Shown one piece after another: positions 37,219 through 45,776 of a stretch of DNA of 64,000 bases. Origin of the DNA: Ruania alba (GTDB lineage: Bacteria > Actinomycetota > Actinomycetes > Actinomycetales > Beutenbergiaceae). The stretch spans positions 1,646,387 to 1,710,386 of the forward strand of contig NZ_FNTX01000001.1 of assembly GCF_900105765.1 (NCBI RefSeq). The letters are read 5' to 3'. The notes below the pieces were generated by a model. It did no database searches. It saw nothing but the letters and a program-made list of their open reading frames with translations, and was not told where the DNA came from. Position 1 is the first letter of the stretch, and each line of letters begins with the position of its first letter. The position numbers and the translations under genes were made by a program.

Positions 37219-38132
37219 TCGAGGTCCGAGATGTCGACGTCGGCGATCGCGGCGATGTCGACGAATGGCTGGAACAGCTCGCGGTCGGGTTCCACGATCG
37301 GTTCGAGGCCCTCGGGCATGGCTTCCATGTAGAGGCCGAGCACGTCACGGTTCTCGTCCGAGAACACCGCGGGGATCGCCGCCAGAAGCGCCTCGCGCTT
37401 CTCCGCGCTCATTGACTGGCTGCCGAGGAAGGTGAGTGAGATCGGCATCCCGATGCTCTCCCCGATCGAACGGGTCTCGCCCTCGTCGAAGGGGAACATC
37501 GGGTCGCCCTGACCGGCCATGGTCGGGAAGATCGTCGACGTGCACGCCACATCGGCCTGCCCTTCCTGGAGGGCGATGAAGCTGCGATCGTGACCGCCGG
37601 AGAAGAGCTCCTGGAAGTCCTCCCCCGCCGTGAGCCCGGCTTCGTGCAGCATGTGCGTCGGCATGAAGAAGCCGGAGCTCGAGGCCGGATCGGCGAACGC
37701 GATCGTGGTCTCCGGAGTGATGTCCGCCAGCGACTGCAGGGGCGAGTCATCGAGCACGAGGCAGGTCGAGACCGGCTCGTCGGTGCCGGGCCAGGCCACG
37801 AGCGAGTCGACCTCACCGGTGTTGACGGCCAGTGCGGAGGGGAAGCCGCTCATGATGCCGATGTCCTCGTGACCGGCCCGGATCGCCTCGATCACGGCGG
37901 AGTAGTTCGGCACGTCGGTGATCTCGACCTGCATGCCGGTCTCCTGCTCGAGGAGCTCCTGCATGGCGTCGACAGGTGTCTCGACGCTCGGATCGTCGGT
38001 CAGCGGAAGGGTGGCGAATCGGATGACGTCGTCATCGCTAGTGGTGCCGGAGGAGCTGGTGGTGCAGCTCGCGAGAGCAAGGGCGGACGCCGCGGCGAGG
38101 GCGCACGCAGCCAGTGGAGCGCTCATTCGCAT
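37215..38132 (-). CDS. Phosphonate-type ABC importer binding lipoprotein, PhnD-like
   Basis: A 305-residue binding protein; the ATG at 38132 has GAAAGG upstream with 8-base spacing. The signal region ends LALASC, a lipobox. The mature protein has the PhnD-type features IRFATLPLTDDPSVETPVDA, MQVEITDVPNYSAVIEAIRA, DIGIMSGFPSALAV, AFADPASSSGFFMPTHMLHE and VACTSTIFP. It is the first gene of the five-gene unit PhnD-PhnC-PhnE-phosphatase-TetR. No C-P lyase or phosphonatase genes are nearby, so the ligand may be a phosphate ester or phosphite. Confidence 0.9.
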   Translation of the reverse strand: MRMSAPLAACALAAASALALASCTTSSSGTTSDDDVIRFATLPLTDDPSVETPVDAMQELLEQETGMQVEITDVPNYSAVIEAIRAGHEDIGIMSGFPSALAVNTGEVDSLVAWPGTDEPVSTCLVLDDSPLQSLADITPETTIAFADPASSSGFFMPTHMLHEAGLTAGEDFQELFSGGHDRSFIALQEGQADVACTSTIFPTMAGQGDPMFPFDEGETRSIGESIGMPISLTFLGSQSMSAEKREALLAAIPAVFSDENRDVLGLYMEAMPEGLEPIVEPDRELFQPFVDIAAIADVDISDLE

Positions 38133-38310
38133 GAGTGGAGCCTTTCGGGTCAGGATTCCCGGGTGAGGACTCACTCATCGTGGCGAGGCGAGGTAACCAG
38201 CAATTACGAGACCGCTAGTACCTGATTGGAACACTCGATGAACGGCACGTGACGCCGCCACGGTCGCCGCCAGCGCGACGGTGTCTCGTGGTCGCGTCAG
38301 AGAGCGACGG

Positions 38311-39303
38311 TCACCACTGCGGGTGGACCGCTGCCCGCAGGCGGCGGTCATACACGTCCCGGACCGCGCCGTCGAAGGCGTCGAGATCGAACCCGCCGTC
38401 CAGGAGCGCACCCGCGCGCGCGTTGGACGCGGCCTGGGCGACGTTGCGTGCTCCTGGGATTACGCTCGTCACTCCGGGGCGCGAGGCGATCCAGGCGAGG
38501 GACGCGGCCGGGAGAGGGACGCCGTCGGGAAGCGCATCGGCGAGCTCGAGCGCTGCGGTGAGTCCTTCGTCGAAGTCGACCCCGGAGAAGGTCTCCCCCT
38601 TGTCGAAGGCTTCCCCGTGCCGGTTGAAGGTGCGGTGGTCGTCCGCGGCGAAGGTGGTGGCCGTCGTGTATTTTCCGGAGAGGAGACCGGAGGCGAGCGG
38701 AACTCGCGCGAAGATCGCCACACCGGCGGCCTCGGCGGCCGGGAGCACCTCATCGAGCGGCTTGAGCCGGAACGGGTTGACGATGATCTGCACGTTGGTC
38801 ACGTTCGGGCGGGCGATCGCGTCGAGGGCCTGCTGGCAGGTCTCCACGGAGACGCCGTAGGCGGCGATCGTGCCGTCGGCCACCAGGGCGTCGAGGGCGT
38901 CGTAGGTGGCGGCCGCCTCGATCACAGGCGATGGCGGGCAGTGCAGTTGCACCAGGTCGAGCGTGTCGACGCCCAGGTTCGCGCGGGAGCGGTCGGTCCA
39001 GGTACGGAAGTTCTCCGGGGTGTAGTTCTCCGGGACCTGGTCGGCGCGCCGGCCCATCTTGGTGGCTACGGTGATCTCGTGACCGGGCCGGTCGGCAAGG
39101 AAGCGGCCGATGATCTGCTCGCTGCGTCCGTCGCCGTAGACATCAGCGGTGTCGAACAGAGTGACACCCGCGTCGGCGGAGGCGGACAGCACTGCCAGGG
39201 CGGCGGACTCGCTGACCTCGCCCCAGTTGCCGCCGAGCTGCCAGGTTCCGAGGCCGATGGCCGAGATCTCTCGACCGATGCGGCCGAGTGGGCGGTGCTG
39301 CAT
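38311..39303 (-). CDS. Aldo/keto reductase
   Basis: A 330-residue NADPH-dependent oxidoreductase of the AKR TIM-barrel superfamily. The catalytic tetrad can be read: Asp and Tyr in LFDTADVYGDGRSE, Lys in VATKMG, and His in LVQLHCP. The start at 39303 follows GGAGAA. IGLGTWQLGG near the N-terminus is typical. It lies about 180 bp upstream of the importer operon on the same strand, probably as an independent unit. The substrate is unknown. Confidence 0.9.
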   Translation of the reverse strand: MQHRPLGRIGREISAIGLGTWQLGGNWGEVSESAALAVLSASADAGVTLFDTADVYGDGRSEQIIGRFLADRPGHEITVATKMGRRADQVPENYTPENFRTWTDRSRANLGVDTLDLVQLHCPPSPVIEAAATYDALDALVADGTIAAYGVSVETCQQALDAIARPNVTNVQIIVNPFRLKPLDEVLPAAEAAGVAIFARVPLASGLLSGKYTTATTFAADDHRTFNRHGEAFDKGETFSGVDFDEGLTAALELADALPDGVPLPAASLAWIASRPGVTSVIPGARNVAQAASNARAGALLDGGFDLDAFDGAVRDVYDRRLRAAVHPQW

Positions 39304-39396
39304 CACTTCTCCGTTCGACGTCACGGATCTCCCACGCACCGTGCCGAGCAGGCGGTGCTGGTGATCGACCAGGCACCAGTCTGCACCACGGACCGA

Positions 39397-40917
39397 TCAG
39401 CGTGCGTGCTCCGACGGCGCAAGCACGTGCATCGCCGTCGCGGCAGATCCCTCGTCGGTCGATGCCACCACCACGACTCGCTCGGCGAACGTCCCTGCCA
39501 CGGTTCCGTCGGGAAGGGCACCCAGGTCCACACGCTCGGGTGATTGCGGATCGTGCACATCCACCGCCGTCAACTGGTCATACTCGCGCCCGAAGGGCGC
39601 CAGCGTCGGTTCCTCCCAGACGGGTGCCGGCCGGCCGTTGATCCATGTCGTTCCAGCCACCGAACCGAACGGTGGATCCGGGACGAGGGCGGCCGTGCCG
39701 GCCTCGAGGTCGACGACAGCAAGCTCGAGCGAACCCATCAGACCCACGGCCGTGTTCCCGTGCACCCAGGTCTCGTAGATCATCCGCGTGCTCTGCGGGA
39801 ACTGCAGGAAGGGCTGCCCTGACGGCGAGGGGACACTGACCTGGCCGCCGTCGGTGAGGTGCAGCACGTCCAGCCGCAGACCGTCCGCAGAACTGAGGAG
39901 TGTCGTTCCGTCGACCGTGGTGAGCTGAGTGCTGTCCGCGAAGAGGCCCCATGCGTGCCGGCCCAGCTGGAGCGGCGCGCTCCACGTCCTGTCTCCGGTG
40001 GTGAGGTCGTAGGCAGTGACCTCCGAGGGCAGGATCTCGGCGTCACGCAGTTCCTCCAGCGAGTCCTCCAGAGCGTGGACGATGAGCTGGTCGCCCACGA
40101 TGCCGAACGCCGTCGGCAGCTCGGATCCTGGAACAGTCATCTGGTCCCCGGTCCGTACATCGGTGACGACATGACTGCGGTCACCGTCGATGGACTGCAC
40201 CTCAACCAACCATCCCATGGCGGGAACACCGCCGCCGGGAGTCCTGGCAGGAACACTCCGATACGCCCCACGCGAGCCGGGGTTGCTCCACAGGACCTCG
40301 CCCGTGTTCAGGTCGATACCGCGGTGCACATCGCCGTCGTCGTATGCCCAGGCTGCAAGCACCGTTCCGTCGTGGACGAACGGTGCGATCCGTGCCGGGC
40401 CGGTCCACAGCTCCGCTCCAGTGCCAGCATCGACGGCGAGCATTTCCTCATCCATATCGGCGATGCTGTGTGCCCCGATCAGAACGACATCACCGACGAC
40501 GTCAACCGGAGCATCGTCGTGCGCCTCGGACATCGGAACAGGGTGGTCCCACGCCACCGAACCGTCATCCGCTGCTCGAGCGCGTAACAGTCGATCGCCG
40601 TCCACGGTGAGGATGAGGGACTCGGTGGCACCCACAGGTTCTTCGGTCCCCTGCAGCGACCACGCCACCTCCGCCTGGGGGCGCACCAGCGGCTCGACGA
40701 CCGGTACGGCCGCCATGAGCAGCGCGACAGCCACGGCACCGCCCGCCCACCAGGCACGACGTTCCTCCCGGCGCCACGCCGTGGTGATCATCGCTACGGC
40801 CAGCATCGCGACGCCGAACCACCACGCCACCGGCGACCAACCGCGCCACAAGGTCAGCGCGCAGAGCGCGACTCCCAGCAGTCCGAGGGTGAGTGTCCCT
40901 GCCCCGATTCCCCTCAT
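39397..40917 (-). CDS. Membrane-anchored PQQ-like beta-propeller protein
   Basis: A 506-residue protein starting at 40917 behind GGAGG. Three hydrophobic segments lie in the first 90 residues. A large extracytoplasmic domain follows with repeated propeller blades: VTGAELWTGPARIAP-like segments such as DAGTGAELWTGPARI, DLNTGEVLWSNPGSR and DLTTGDRTWSAPLQLG, the PQQ/quinoprotein-like repeat. No quinone-binding tryptophan pattern is clear, so this is probably a scaffold or sensor and not a dehydrogenase. Confidence 0.75.
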   Translation of the reverse strand: MRGIGAGTLTLGLLGVALCALTLWRGWSPVAWWFGVAMLAVAMITTAWRREERRAWWAGGAVAVALLMAAVPVVEPLVRPQAEVAWSLQGTEEPVGATESLILTVDGDRLLRARAADDGSVAWDHPVPMSEAHDDAPVDVVGDVVLIGAHSIADMDEEMLAVDAGTGAELWTGPARIAPFVHDGTVLAAWAYDDGDVHRGIDLNTGEVLWSNPGSRGAYRSVPARTPGGGVPAMGWLVEVQSIDGDRSHVVTDVRTGDQMTVPGSELPTAFGIVGDQLIVHALEDSLEELRDAEILPSEVTAYDLTTGDRTWSAPLQLGRHAWGLFADSTQLTTVDGTTLLSSADGLRLDVLHLTDGGQVSVPSPSGQPFLQFPQSTRMIYETWVHGNTAVGLMGSLELAVVDLEAGTAALVPDPPFGSVAGTTWINGRPAPVWEEPTLAPFGREYDQLTAVDVHDPQSPERVDLGALPDGTVAGTFAERVVVVASTDEGSAATAMHVLAPSEHAR

Positions 40918-41024
40918 GCCTCCCCCTCCTCTAGGCCTGCGACGCACCGACGAGAAGCACCCTCGGACCGGCACTGCTGCCAGTCTAGCGACAGCATTTC
41001 CGCCAGCCGAGGCAGGATTGAGGC

Positions 41025-41513
41025 ATGCGTCTCGTCACCCTCCTGGAACAGATCGAGCTGATCAATCGCGACGATCTGGACGCTGCCATGGAGTTCGGAC
41101 CGCTCGAACTGGGGCCGCGCGGCATCACCGTGCACGAGCTGCTGTGCGTGGACGGGCGCTCGAGGGTGGCGACATCACCACAGGTCGCGGAGTTCTACGC
41201 CTACGCTCTGTGGTGGAAGCACTGCTCGGTGGAGTTGGAGTGGTGCGACCCACAGCACTCCGCGGAACTTGTCGCCCAACCCCCCGTTCGGCAGATGATC
41301 ACCGCGGACATCGCGCACCAGGATCTGCAGATACCTGGCCTGGCGCCGTCAACGGCCGTACTGTTCGCGCTCGACAACCGGGAGTCCCCGTTCGAGCGGG
41401 CGTACTTCGTGTTCGACATCTCGGAACCGCGGGTCGTCCACGCAGGTTCCGAGATCAGCGTGTTCGACGACCTGACCGGATATCTGGAGTCATGGCGTCG
41501 GAGCCTCGCCTGA
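41025..41513 (+). CDS. Hypothetical protein, possibly immunity-like
   Basis: A 162-residue soluble protein with no recognised family. It starts MRLVTLLEQIELINRDDLDA and ends SVFDDLTGYLESWRRSLA. Such an ending (a strand, then an acidic FDDLxxYLxSW helix) is reminiscent of SMI1/KNR4 (SUKH)-type immunity proteins, but the resemblance is weak. No toxin gene is adjacent. It borders the accessory patch containing a phage-type protein and an IS element. Confidence 0.5.
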   Translation: MRLVTLLEQIELINRDDLDAAMEFGPLELGPRGITVHELLCVDGRSRVATSPQVAEFYAYALWWKHCSVELEWCDPQHSAELVAQPPVRQMITADIAHQDLQIPGLAPSTAVLFALDNRESPFERAYFVFDISEPRVVHAGSEISVFDDLTGYLESWRRSLA

Positions 41514-42023
41514 GCCATCACCTCCTCCTCACCCTCGTCATACCGTTCTCGATTCACCCGCAGATCACCCAGGAACTTTCACCGCACGATGCACTGCGAG
41601 AAGCAGACTGGGGATGAGGTCAGAAGCACTGACGAGAAGCGTCGGCCACGGCACGGGTCGGCGACCGTGCGACGGTCGACGGAAGGGGCGCGTCATGGAT
41701 GGTGCTCATCGCGGTCGGTTGTCGTACCGCGCCGCCTCCGACGACCCCCGACTGACCTGCACCCTGTACCGGTGCCCAACCGCCGACGTGAGACGGCCCG
41801 TCACCCTCCCAGGTGCGGGCACGACGGATCCTCAGGCACCCGAACGGCACGGGACGTGGATCCGCGGGAGCGTCGTCCGAATCCCCCGGACGCCCTCTCC
41901 TCCCTGGCGCGTTACCGCAGCGTGGCGATGACGAGCCGGCACACCTACCCCAGATACGAGACCACCGTGACCTGTGCGACCTCAACTATTTCCCGCACTC
42001 TCCTACATCCGCGGAGATGAACG
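41514..42023. other. 510-bp non-coding or degraded stretch
   Basis: Several short overlapping frames exist on both strands, but none has a ribosome-binding site together with a protein-like composition. They are rich in Arg, Pro and Ser as expected for out-of-frame high-GC DNA. No tRNA, hairpin or att-like repeat was recognised. Given the phage-type gene and IS element that follow, this may be decayed mobile DNA. Confidence 0.4.
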
Positions 42024-42305
42024 ATGCACCAGCCCTCGTTGCACCAGCAGAAGCCCGTCCGGATCGAGGCAATGCGCTTCACGACGGACACTGCCGAGGA
42101 TGTCGCACGGTGGTGCGATGGCGTCCTGGGTGGCACTCGGCGCAGCGCCCGCACAAGGACGCCGGTGCTGACCATCTTCGGTCAGATCCACGGCACGATC
42201 AGAGCCATGCCCGGCGACTACGTGTACCGGACGCGCGACGGCTCCTTCTTCGTCGCCGGCCCCGCCGCGTTCGAGACCCAGTACGAACCTGTGTCTACTC
42301 ACTAA
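42024..42305 (+). CDS. Small phage-type protein
   Basis: A 93-residue protein with GGAGATG upstream of its ATG. The pattern KPVRIEAMRFT, then AEDVARWCDGVLGGT, then TIFGQIHGTIRAMPGDYVYR and FETQYEPV, matches a small protein family common in actinobacteriophage genomes, where it typically reads KPVxVEAxxxT...MxARPGDWIxRG...FxxxYEPV. Its function is unknown. No other phage gene is adjacent, so it is probably a relic of a prophage or integrated element. Confidence 0.6.
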   Translation: MHQPSLHQQKPVRIEAMRFTTDTAEDVARWCDGVLGGTRRSARTRTPVLTIFGQIHGTIRAMPGDYVYRTRDGSFFVAGPAAFETQYEPVSTH

Positions 42306-42394
42306 GCTTCCGTCTGGAGCGCCCCGAGACGACCAAGCGGTGGGCGAGGCCGACGTGGTGCTCGGCAGATACTGGTCCCTGAGCGACGTCGTGC

Positions 42395-42403
42395 TGGCTA
42401 GAT
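42395..42403 (+). repeat. Inverted repeat, right side of IS110 element
   Basis: TGGCTAGAT, exact reverse complement of 43798-43806. It is followed by the short palindrome ACCCCAGGGGT at 42404-42414, directly before the transposase stop codon. Confidence 0.7.
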
Positions 42404-42422
42404 ACCCCAGGGGTCTAACGTG

Positions 42423-43634
42423 TCAAGCGGCTGTGCTCTGGCGGTGTGCCCAGGCGGTGTGCTCGTCGTAGGGGGTGGCGTGTTTGAGGCAGCCGTGGAG
42501 GATGGCGATGAGGCGGTTGCCCAGGGCCCGTAGGGCTTCGTGGTGCTTGTAGTCGGCGGCGCGGCGTTCGTCGTAGTAGTCGCGGGCTCCGGGGCTGTGG
42601 GTCAGGGCGCAGAAGGCCCACTGGTCGATCGCGTCGTAGAGGCGCTTGTTGCGCACGAGCCTGGCCACCACGGCCCGTTTCTTGCCCGAGGCCTTGGTCA
42701 GGGGTGAGGTGCCGGCGTAGTTCCTGCGAGACTTGGCGCCGGCGAAGCGTTCGGGGTCGTCCCCGAACTCGCCGAGTACCCGGGCGCCGAGGACGTCACC
42801 CAGGCCTGGCAGCGAGAGGTAGATGTCGGCGTCCGGGTGCTGCTCAAAAGACTGGTCCAGCTGGTTTTCGAGCTGGTCGATCTGTGTGTTGAGGGTGACC
42901 AGCAGTGCCACGGCGGACCTGGTGGTGGTCGCGTAGGCGTCGGCGATCTCCTGCGGCGCGCGCAGCTGCTCGGTGCGCAGGCTGGCCTGGATCCGTTCGG
43001 CGGTGGCGTCCAGGTAGCGGCGGCGCCCGCCTGCGCGCAGCGCGGCCTTGAGCTGGGTGATGCTCAGCCGGGCCCCGGTGGCCGGGTCGGGAGCGCGGCC
43101 CAGCACGGCCAGGGTGTCGCGGTCGTCCAGGTCCTCGAAGGCGTCCACCGCGGCCGGGTAATACTCGCGCAGGGCGTTGCGCAGCCGGTTGGTCTCCCGG
43201 GTGCGTGACCAGATCATGTTCTGGTGGGCCCGGGCCAAGACCTTGATGCCCTCCACCTGGGAGCTGTCCCCGGCGACCGGGCGGTGGTTGTGGGCGTCGG
43301 TGCGGACCAGGTCGGCCAGCATCTTGGCGTCGGCCGGGTCGGACTTGCCGCCGCCGACGTGGTGACGCTCCCGATACCGGGCGGCGGCCTTGGGGTTGAT
43401 CGCGTAGACCACATACCCGGCCGCGACGAGCGCCTGCACCCACAGTCCGCGGTCAGTCTCGATCGCGATGGCCACCTGCTCGGGGTCCTCGGTGTGGGCA
43501 CCGACCATGGCATGGAGGGCCCCGATCCCGGTGATGCCCTCCGGCAGCCTCCTGGTAGCCAGCTTCTTGCCCGTCTCGTCCATCAGGTGCACGTCGTGGT
43601 GATCCTCAGCCCAGTCGTCCCCGACGAAGATCAT
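42423..43634 (-). CDS. IS110-family transposase (DEDD recombinase)
   Basis: A 403-residue transposase. The ATG at 43634 lies 8 bases behind AGGAGG; a GTG three codons upstream overlaps that site. The RuvC-like DEDD domain shows the acidic residues in VGDDWAEDHHDVHL, AIAIETDRGLW and SDPADAKMLADL. The C-terminal transposase_20 domain has LPGLGDVLGARVLGEFGDD and the serine-bearing RRNYAGTSPLTKASG. The gene looks intact. IS110 enzymes exchange strands at a dinucleotide core guided by a structured RNA. Confidence 0.92.
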   Translation of the reverse strand: MIFVGDDWAEDHHDVHLMDETGKKLATRRLPEGITGIGALHAMVGAHTEDPEQVAIAIETDRGLWVQALVAAGYVVYAINPKAAARYRERHHVGGGKSDPADAKMLADLVRTDAHNHRPVAGDSSQVEGIKVLARAHQNMIWSRTRETNRLRNALREYYPAAVDAFEDLDDRDTLAVLGRAPDPATGARLSITQLKAALRAGGRRRYLDATAERIQASLRTEQLRAPQEIADAYATTTRSAVALLVTLNTQIDQLENQLDQSFEQHPDADIYLSLPGLGDVLGARVLGEFGDDPERFAGAKSRRNYAGTSPLTKASGKKRAVVARLVRNKRLYDAIDQWAFCALTHSPGARDYYDERRAADYKHHEALRALGNRLIAILHGCLKHATPYDEHTAWAHRQSTAA

Positions 43635-43649
43635 GTCCACCACCTCCTC

Positions 43650-43797
43650 TCCTCGTGTCGGTTCATTCTTGCGGAGCCGAGACCGCCCAGGCAGCGACCT
43701 AATGGATCAGTGCTCACCACGCGACCACAGGTGGACCGGCCGGGGCACGACACCCCATCAGCACTCGACGGGCGACCTATCCGCCGACCGGGGCACG
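43650..43797 (-). ncRNA. Candidate bridge RNA region of the IS110 element
   Basis: The non-coding leader between the transposase ribosome-binding site and the left inverted repeat is where IS110-group elements encode their bridge (guide) RNA. On the minus strand it contains repeated short blocks that could be paired guide segments: TCGTGCCCCGG twice (43788-43798 and 43740-43750), TAGGTCGC twice, and GTGCTGAT against GCACTGAT. Actual RNA ends and loops were not modelled. Confidence 0.35.
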
Positions 43798-43806
43798 ATC
43801 TAGCCA
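43798..43806 (+). repeat. Inverted repeat, left side of IS110 element
   Basis: ATCTAGCCA, exact reverse complement of 42395-42403. Beyond it, 43807-43979 is the upstream region of the AI-2E gene and shows no other feature I can name. Confidence 0.7.
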
Positions 43807-43979
43807 TAGAGGTCAATGCCTCAGGCTGAGGACGGTGCTCACCGGCCGACGGCTCGGCCAACAGCCTCCCACCCGAGGAAAGACCTCACCTCTAATCGGC
43901 GACTGCACTCCCATTAGGCTGGTAGGAACGCTGGCCACGCACGGAGTCTGGCGCCAGCGAACGGACCAGAAGGGGCACC

Positions 43980-45143
43980 ATGGGGTTGTTCACACGTCGA
44001 CGGGGAACGCGCTCACGCCCGGCCGAGGCGTCGGCTGCGACGTCTGACGACACCGAAAAGACGAGCGTCCCCGCTCTCTGGACGGACGGCGTCGGCCGGG
44101 TGGGGACCCGCTCTCTGCAGGTCCTGGCAATCCTGGCCGTGGTGACCGTGGCCGTGTTGGCGCTGACTCGGCTCACCCTCGTGGTCATCCCGGTGCTGAT
44201 TGCATTGGTACTCGCCGCGGCGATCTCACCGCTCGTGGGTCTGCTGCGCCGCCGCGGTGTTCCCTCCGTGCTGGCCACCGTCATCTCACTGCTCACGGTC
44301 GTTGCGGTGTTAGCCGGGGTCGTGTGGTTGGTCACCGTGGCGGTGGCGAGCCAGTGGCAGATGCTGCGCGACCAGGCCCTCGACGGGTTTGCCCAGCTCC
44401 AGGAGTACGTCCAGCGCCTCCCCTTCGACATCACCGACGAGCAGATCCAGTCATTGCAGGACTCCGCCCTGGAGCTGCTGCAATCCGACGCCGTCGGCTC
44501 GGGTGCGCTCGCTGGAGCCTCACAGACGGTCGACTTCGTCGCCGGTCTGGCGATCTTCGTGGTGGTGCTGTTCTTCTTCCTCAAGGACGGCCCACAGATC
44601 TGGGAGTTCATGCTGCGCCCGCTCGAGGGAGCGCGCTACGAGCGTGGCCGACGCATCGGCGAATCCACGGTCCGCACCCTCGGTGGCTACGTGCGCGGAA
44701 CCGCCATCGTCGCTGCGGCCGACGCGATCTTCATCGGGATCGGGCTGGCCATCGTCGGCGTTCCGCTCGTGATCCCGCTGGCGGTGCTGGTGTTCCTGCT
44801 GGCCTTCATCCCGCTCGTGGGTGCCACGCTCGCCGGGGCGCTCGCGGCACTCGTCGCACTCGTCGCCCTGGGCCCGCTCGAGGCGCTCGTGGTGATCGGG
44901 ATCGTCGTGCTGGTGAATCAGCTCGAAGGCAATTTCCTCCAGCCGGTGGTGATGGCGCGCACGCTGAGCCTGCACCCCCTCGTCATCCTGATCGCACTGA
45001 CCGCAGGCACCGTTCTCGTCGGCCTGACCGGTGCCGTGCTGGCGGTCCCGATCGCGGCATCGATCTGGGCGGCGATCCAGGTGTGGGACGGTCCCGACCT
45101 GCCCGCGTGGTTCGCCCGGAAGAAGGACCGCGGGGCTGCGTAG
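43980..45143 (+). CDS. AI-2E family transporter
   Basis: A 387-residue membrane protein of the AI-2E (TqsA/PerM-like) family, with about eight helices. Typical segments are LVVIPVLIALVLAAAISPLV, the amphipathic region between residues 120 and 170, RRIGESTVRTLGGYVRGTAI and VLVNQLEGNFLQPVVMARTL. Members move small molecules or ions, including Na+/H+ exchange or autoinducer release; the cargo here is unknown. The GTG/ATG choice is supported by AAGGGG before 43980. A strong hairpin follows. Confidence 0.87.
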   Translation: MGLFTRRRGTRSRPAEASAATSDDTEKTSVPALWTDGVGRVGTRSLQVLAILAVVTVAVLALTRLTLVVIPVLIALVLAAAISPLVGLLRRRGVPSVLATVISLLTVVAVLAGVVWLVTVAVASQWQMLRDQALDGFAQLQEYVQRLPFDITDEQIQSLQDSALELLQSDAVGSGALAGASQTVDFVAGLAIFVVVLFFFLKDGPQIWEFMLRPLEGARYERGRRIGESTVRTLGGYVRGTAIVAAADAIFIGIGLAIVGVPLVIPLAVLVFLLAFIPLVGATLAGALAALVALVALGPLEALVVIGIVVLVNQLEGNFLQPVVMARTLSLHPLVILIALTAGTVLVGLTGAVLAVPIAASIWAAIQVWDGPDLPAWFARKKDRGAA

Positions 45144-45190
45144 CTCGCTGGTACATCCACACCATCGGAGCAACCCGACGAGAGCCAAGG

Positions 45191-45223
45191 ACGGCCGAAC
45201 CCATCACTCTCGGGTTCGGCCGT
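45191..45223. terminator. Bidirectional-type terminator hairpin
   Basis: ACGGCCGAACCC and GGGTTCGGCCGT form a perfect 12-bp stem with a 9-base loop. It lies between the AI-2E gene (plus) and the end of tRNA-Pro (minus), so it could serve both transcripts. Confidence 0.7.
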
Positions 45224-45250
45224 CGGCGATGTCCTTCAGACATCTCTCGG

Positions 45251-45324
<74 letters not shown>

Positions 45325-45395
45325 AGGGCCCGCGAACGGGCCGCGACGAGAGTACCGCAGCCGAGCCCGATCCTCCCAATCGAGACGCGCTCGCA

Positions 45396-45776
45396 CTACC
45401 GCCAGCTTGTCACCAGATCCTCGATCGCCTCGCCCGTCGCTCCGGCGTCGCAGCCCTCCACCACGATCGTGGCCCGGTCATCCTCGGTCGCGTACTCCAG
45501 GTGCGTCGTTTTCCCGCCCGGGCAGCCCTCACCGAACTCGGCATCGCCGCGGATGTCGTGCTCATCCAGCACGTCCGCGAGCCGTTCGAGCTCGGCCGGA
45601 TCGGTCTGCACCTGCTCGGAGGTGTCGAAGTCCTCGATCGCCTGCGACTGCGTGTGCGTCGCCTCCACGATCGTCACCGGACCGGTCTCCTCCTCGGCGC
45701 AGGCCGCCACCGAGACCGCCAGCACCCCGGCCGCCACCACACCAACCACACGTCGCATCGCTGTATCCCCTCTCAT
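45396..45776 (-). CDS. Small lipoprotein, intact paralogue
   Basis: A 126-residue secreted lipoprotein. The ATG at 45776 overlaps the stop of its upstream paralogue (ATGA) and has AGGAG before it; ATG 45758 is a shorter alternative. The signal peptide ends LAVSVAAC (lipobox). The mature domain contains two cysteines (GEGCPGG and VEGCDAG) that could form a disulfide, and DPAELERLADVLDEHDIRGD, which is shared with the neighbour. No family is recognised. It is a tandem duplicate of the gene at 45773-46141. Confidence 0.65.
   Translation of the reverse strand: MRGDTAMRRVVGVVAAGVLAVSVAACAEEETGPVTIVEATHTQSQAIEDFDTSEQVQTDPAELERLADVLDEHDIRGDAEFGEGCPGGKTTHLEYATEDDRATIVVEGCDAGATGEAIEDLVTSWR

Larger units (their letters stand above)
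42395..43806 (-). mobile_element. IS110-family insertion sequence with 9-bp inverted repeats
   Basis: TGGCTAGAT at 42395-42403 and its exact complement ATCTAGCCA at 43798-43806 flank the transposase gene. This gives a 1412-bp element, within the usual IS110 range. The right side (after the gene) has only about 20 bp between stop and repeat; the left side has about 164 bp of non-coding DNA. That asymmetry is expected for the IS110 group, whose guide RNA is encoded upstream of the recombinase. The repeats may be subterminal, so the true ends could lie a few bases either way. No target duplication was seen, as usual for this family. Confidence 0.75.

Noticed and set aside
41589-42020. Overlapping 100-190-codon frames in the accessory patch
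   Set aside because: No ribosome-binding sites, Arg/Pro/Ser-rich, and mutually overlapping in several frames; only the phage-type frame at 42024 looks protein-like.
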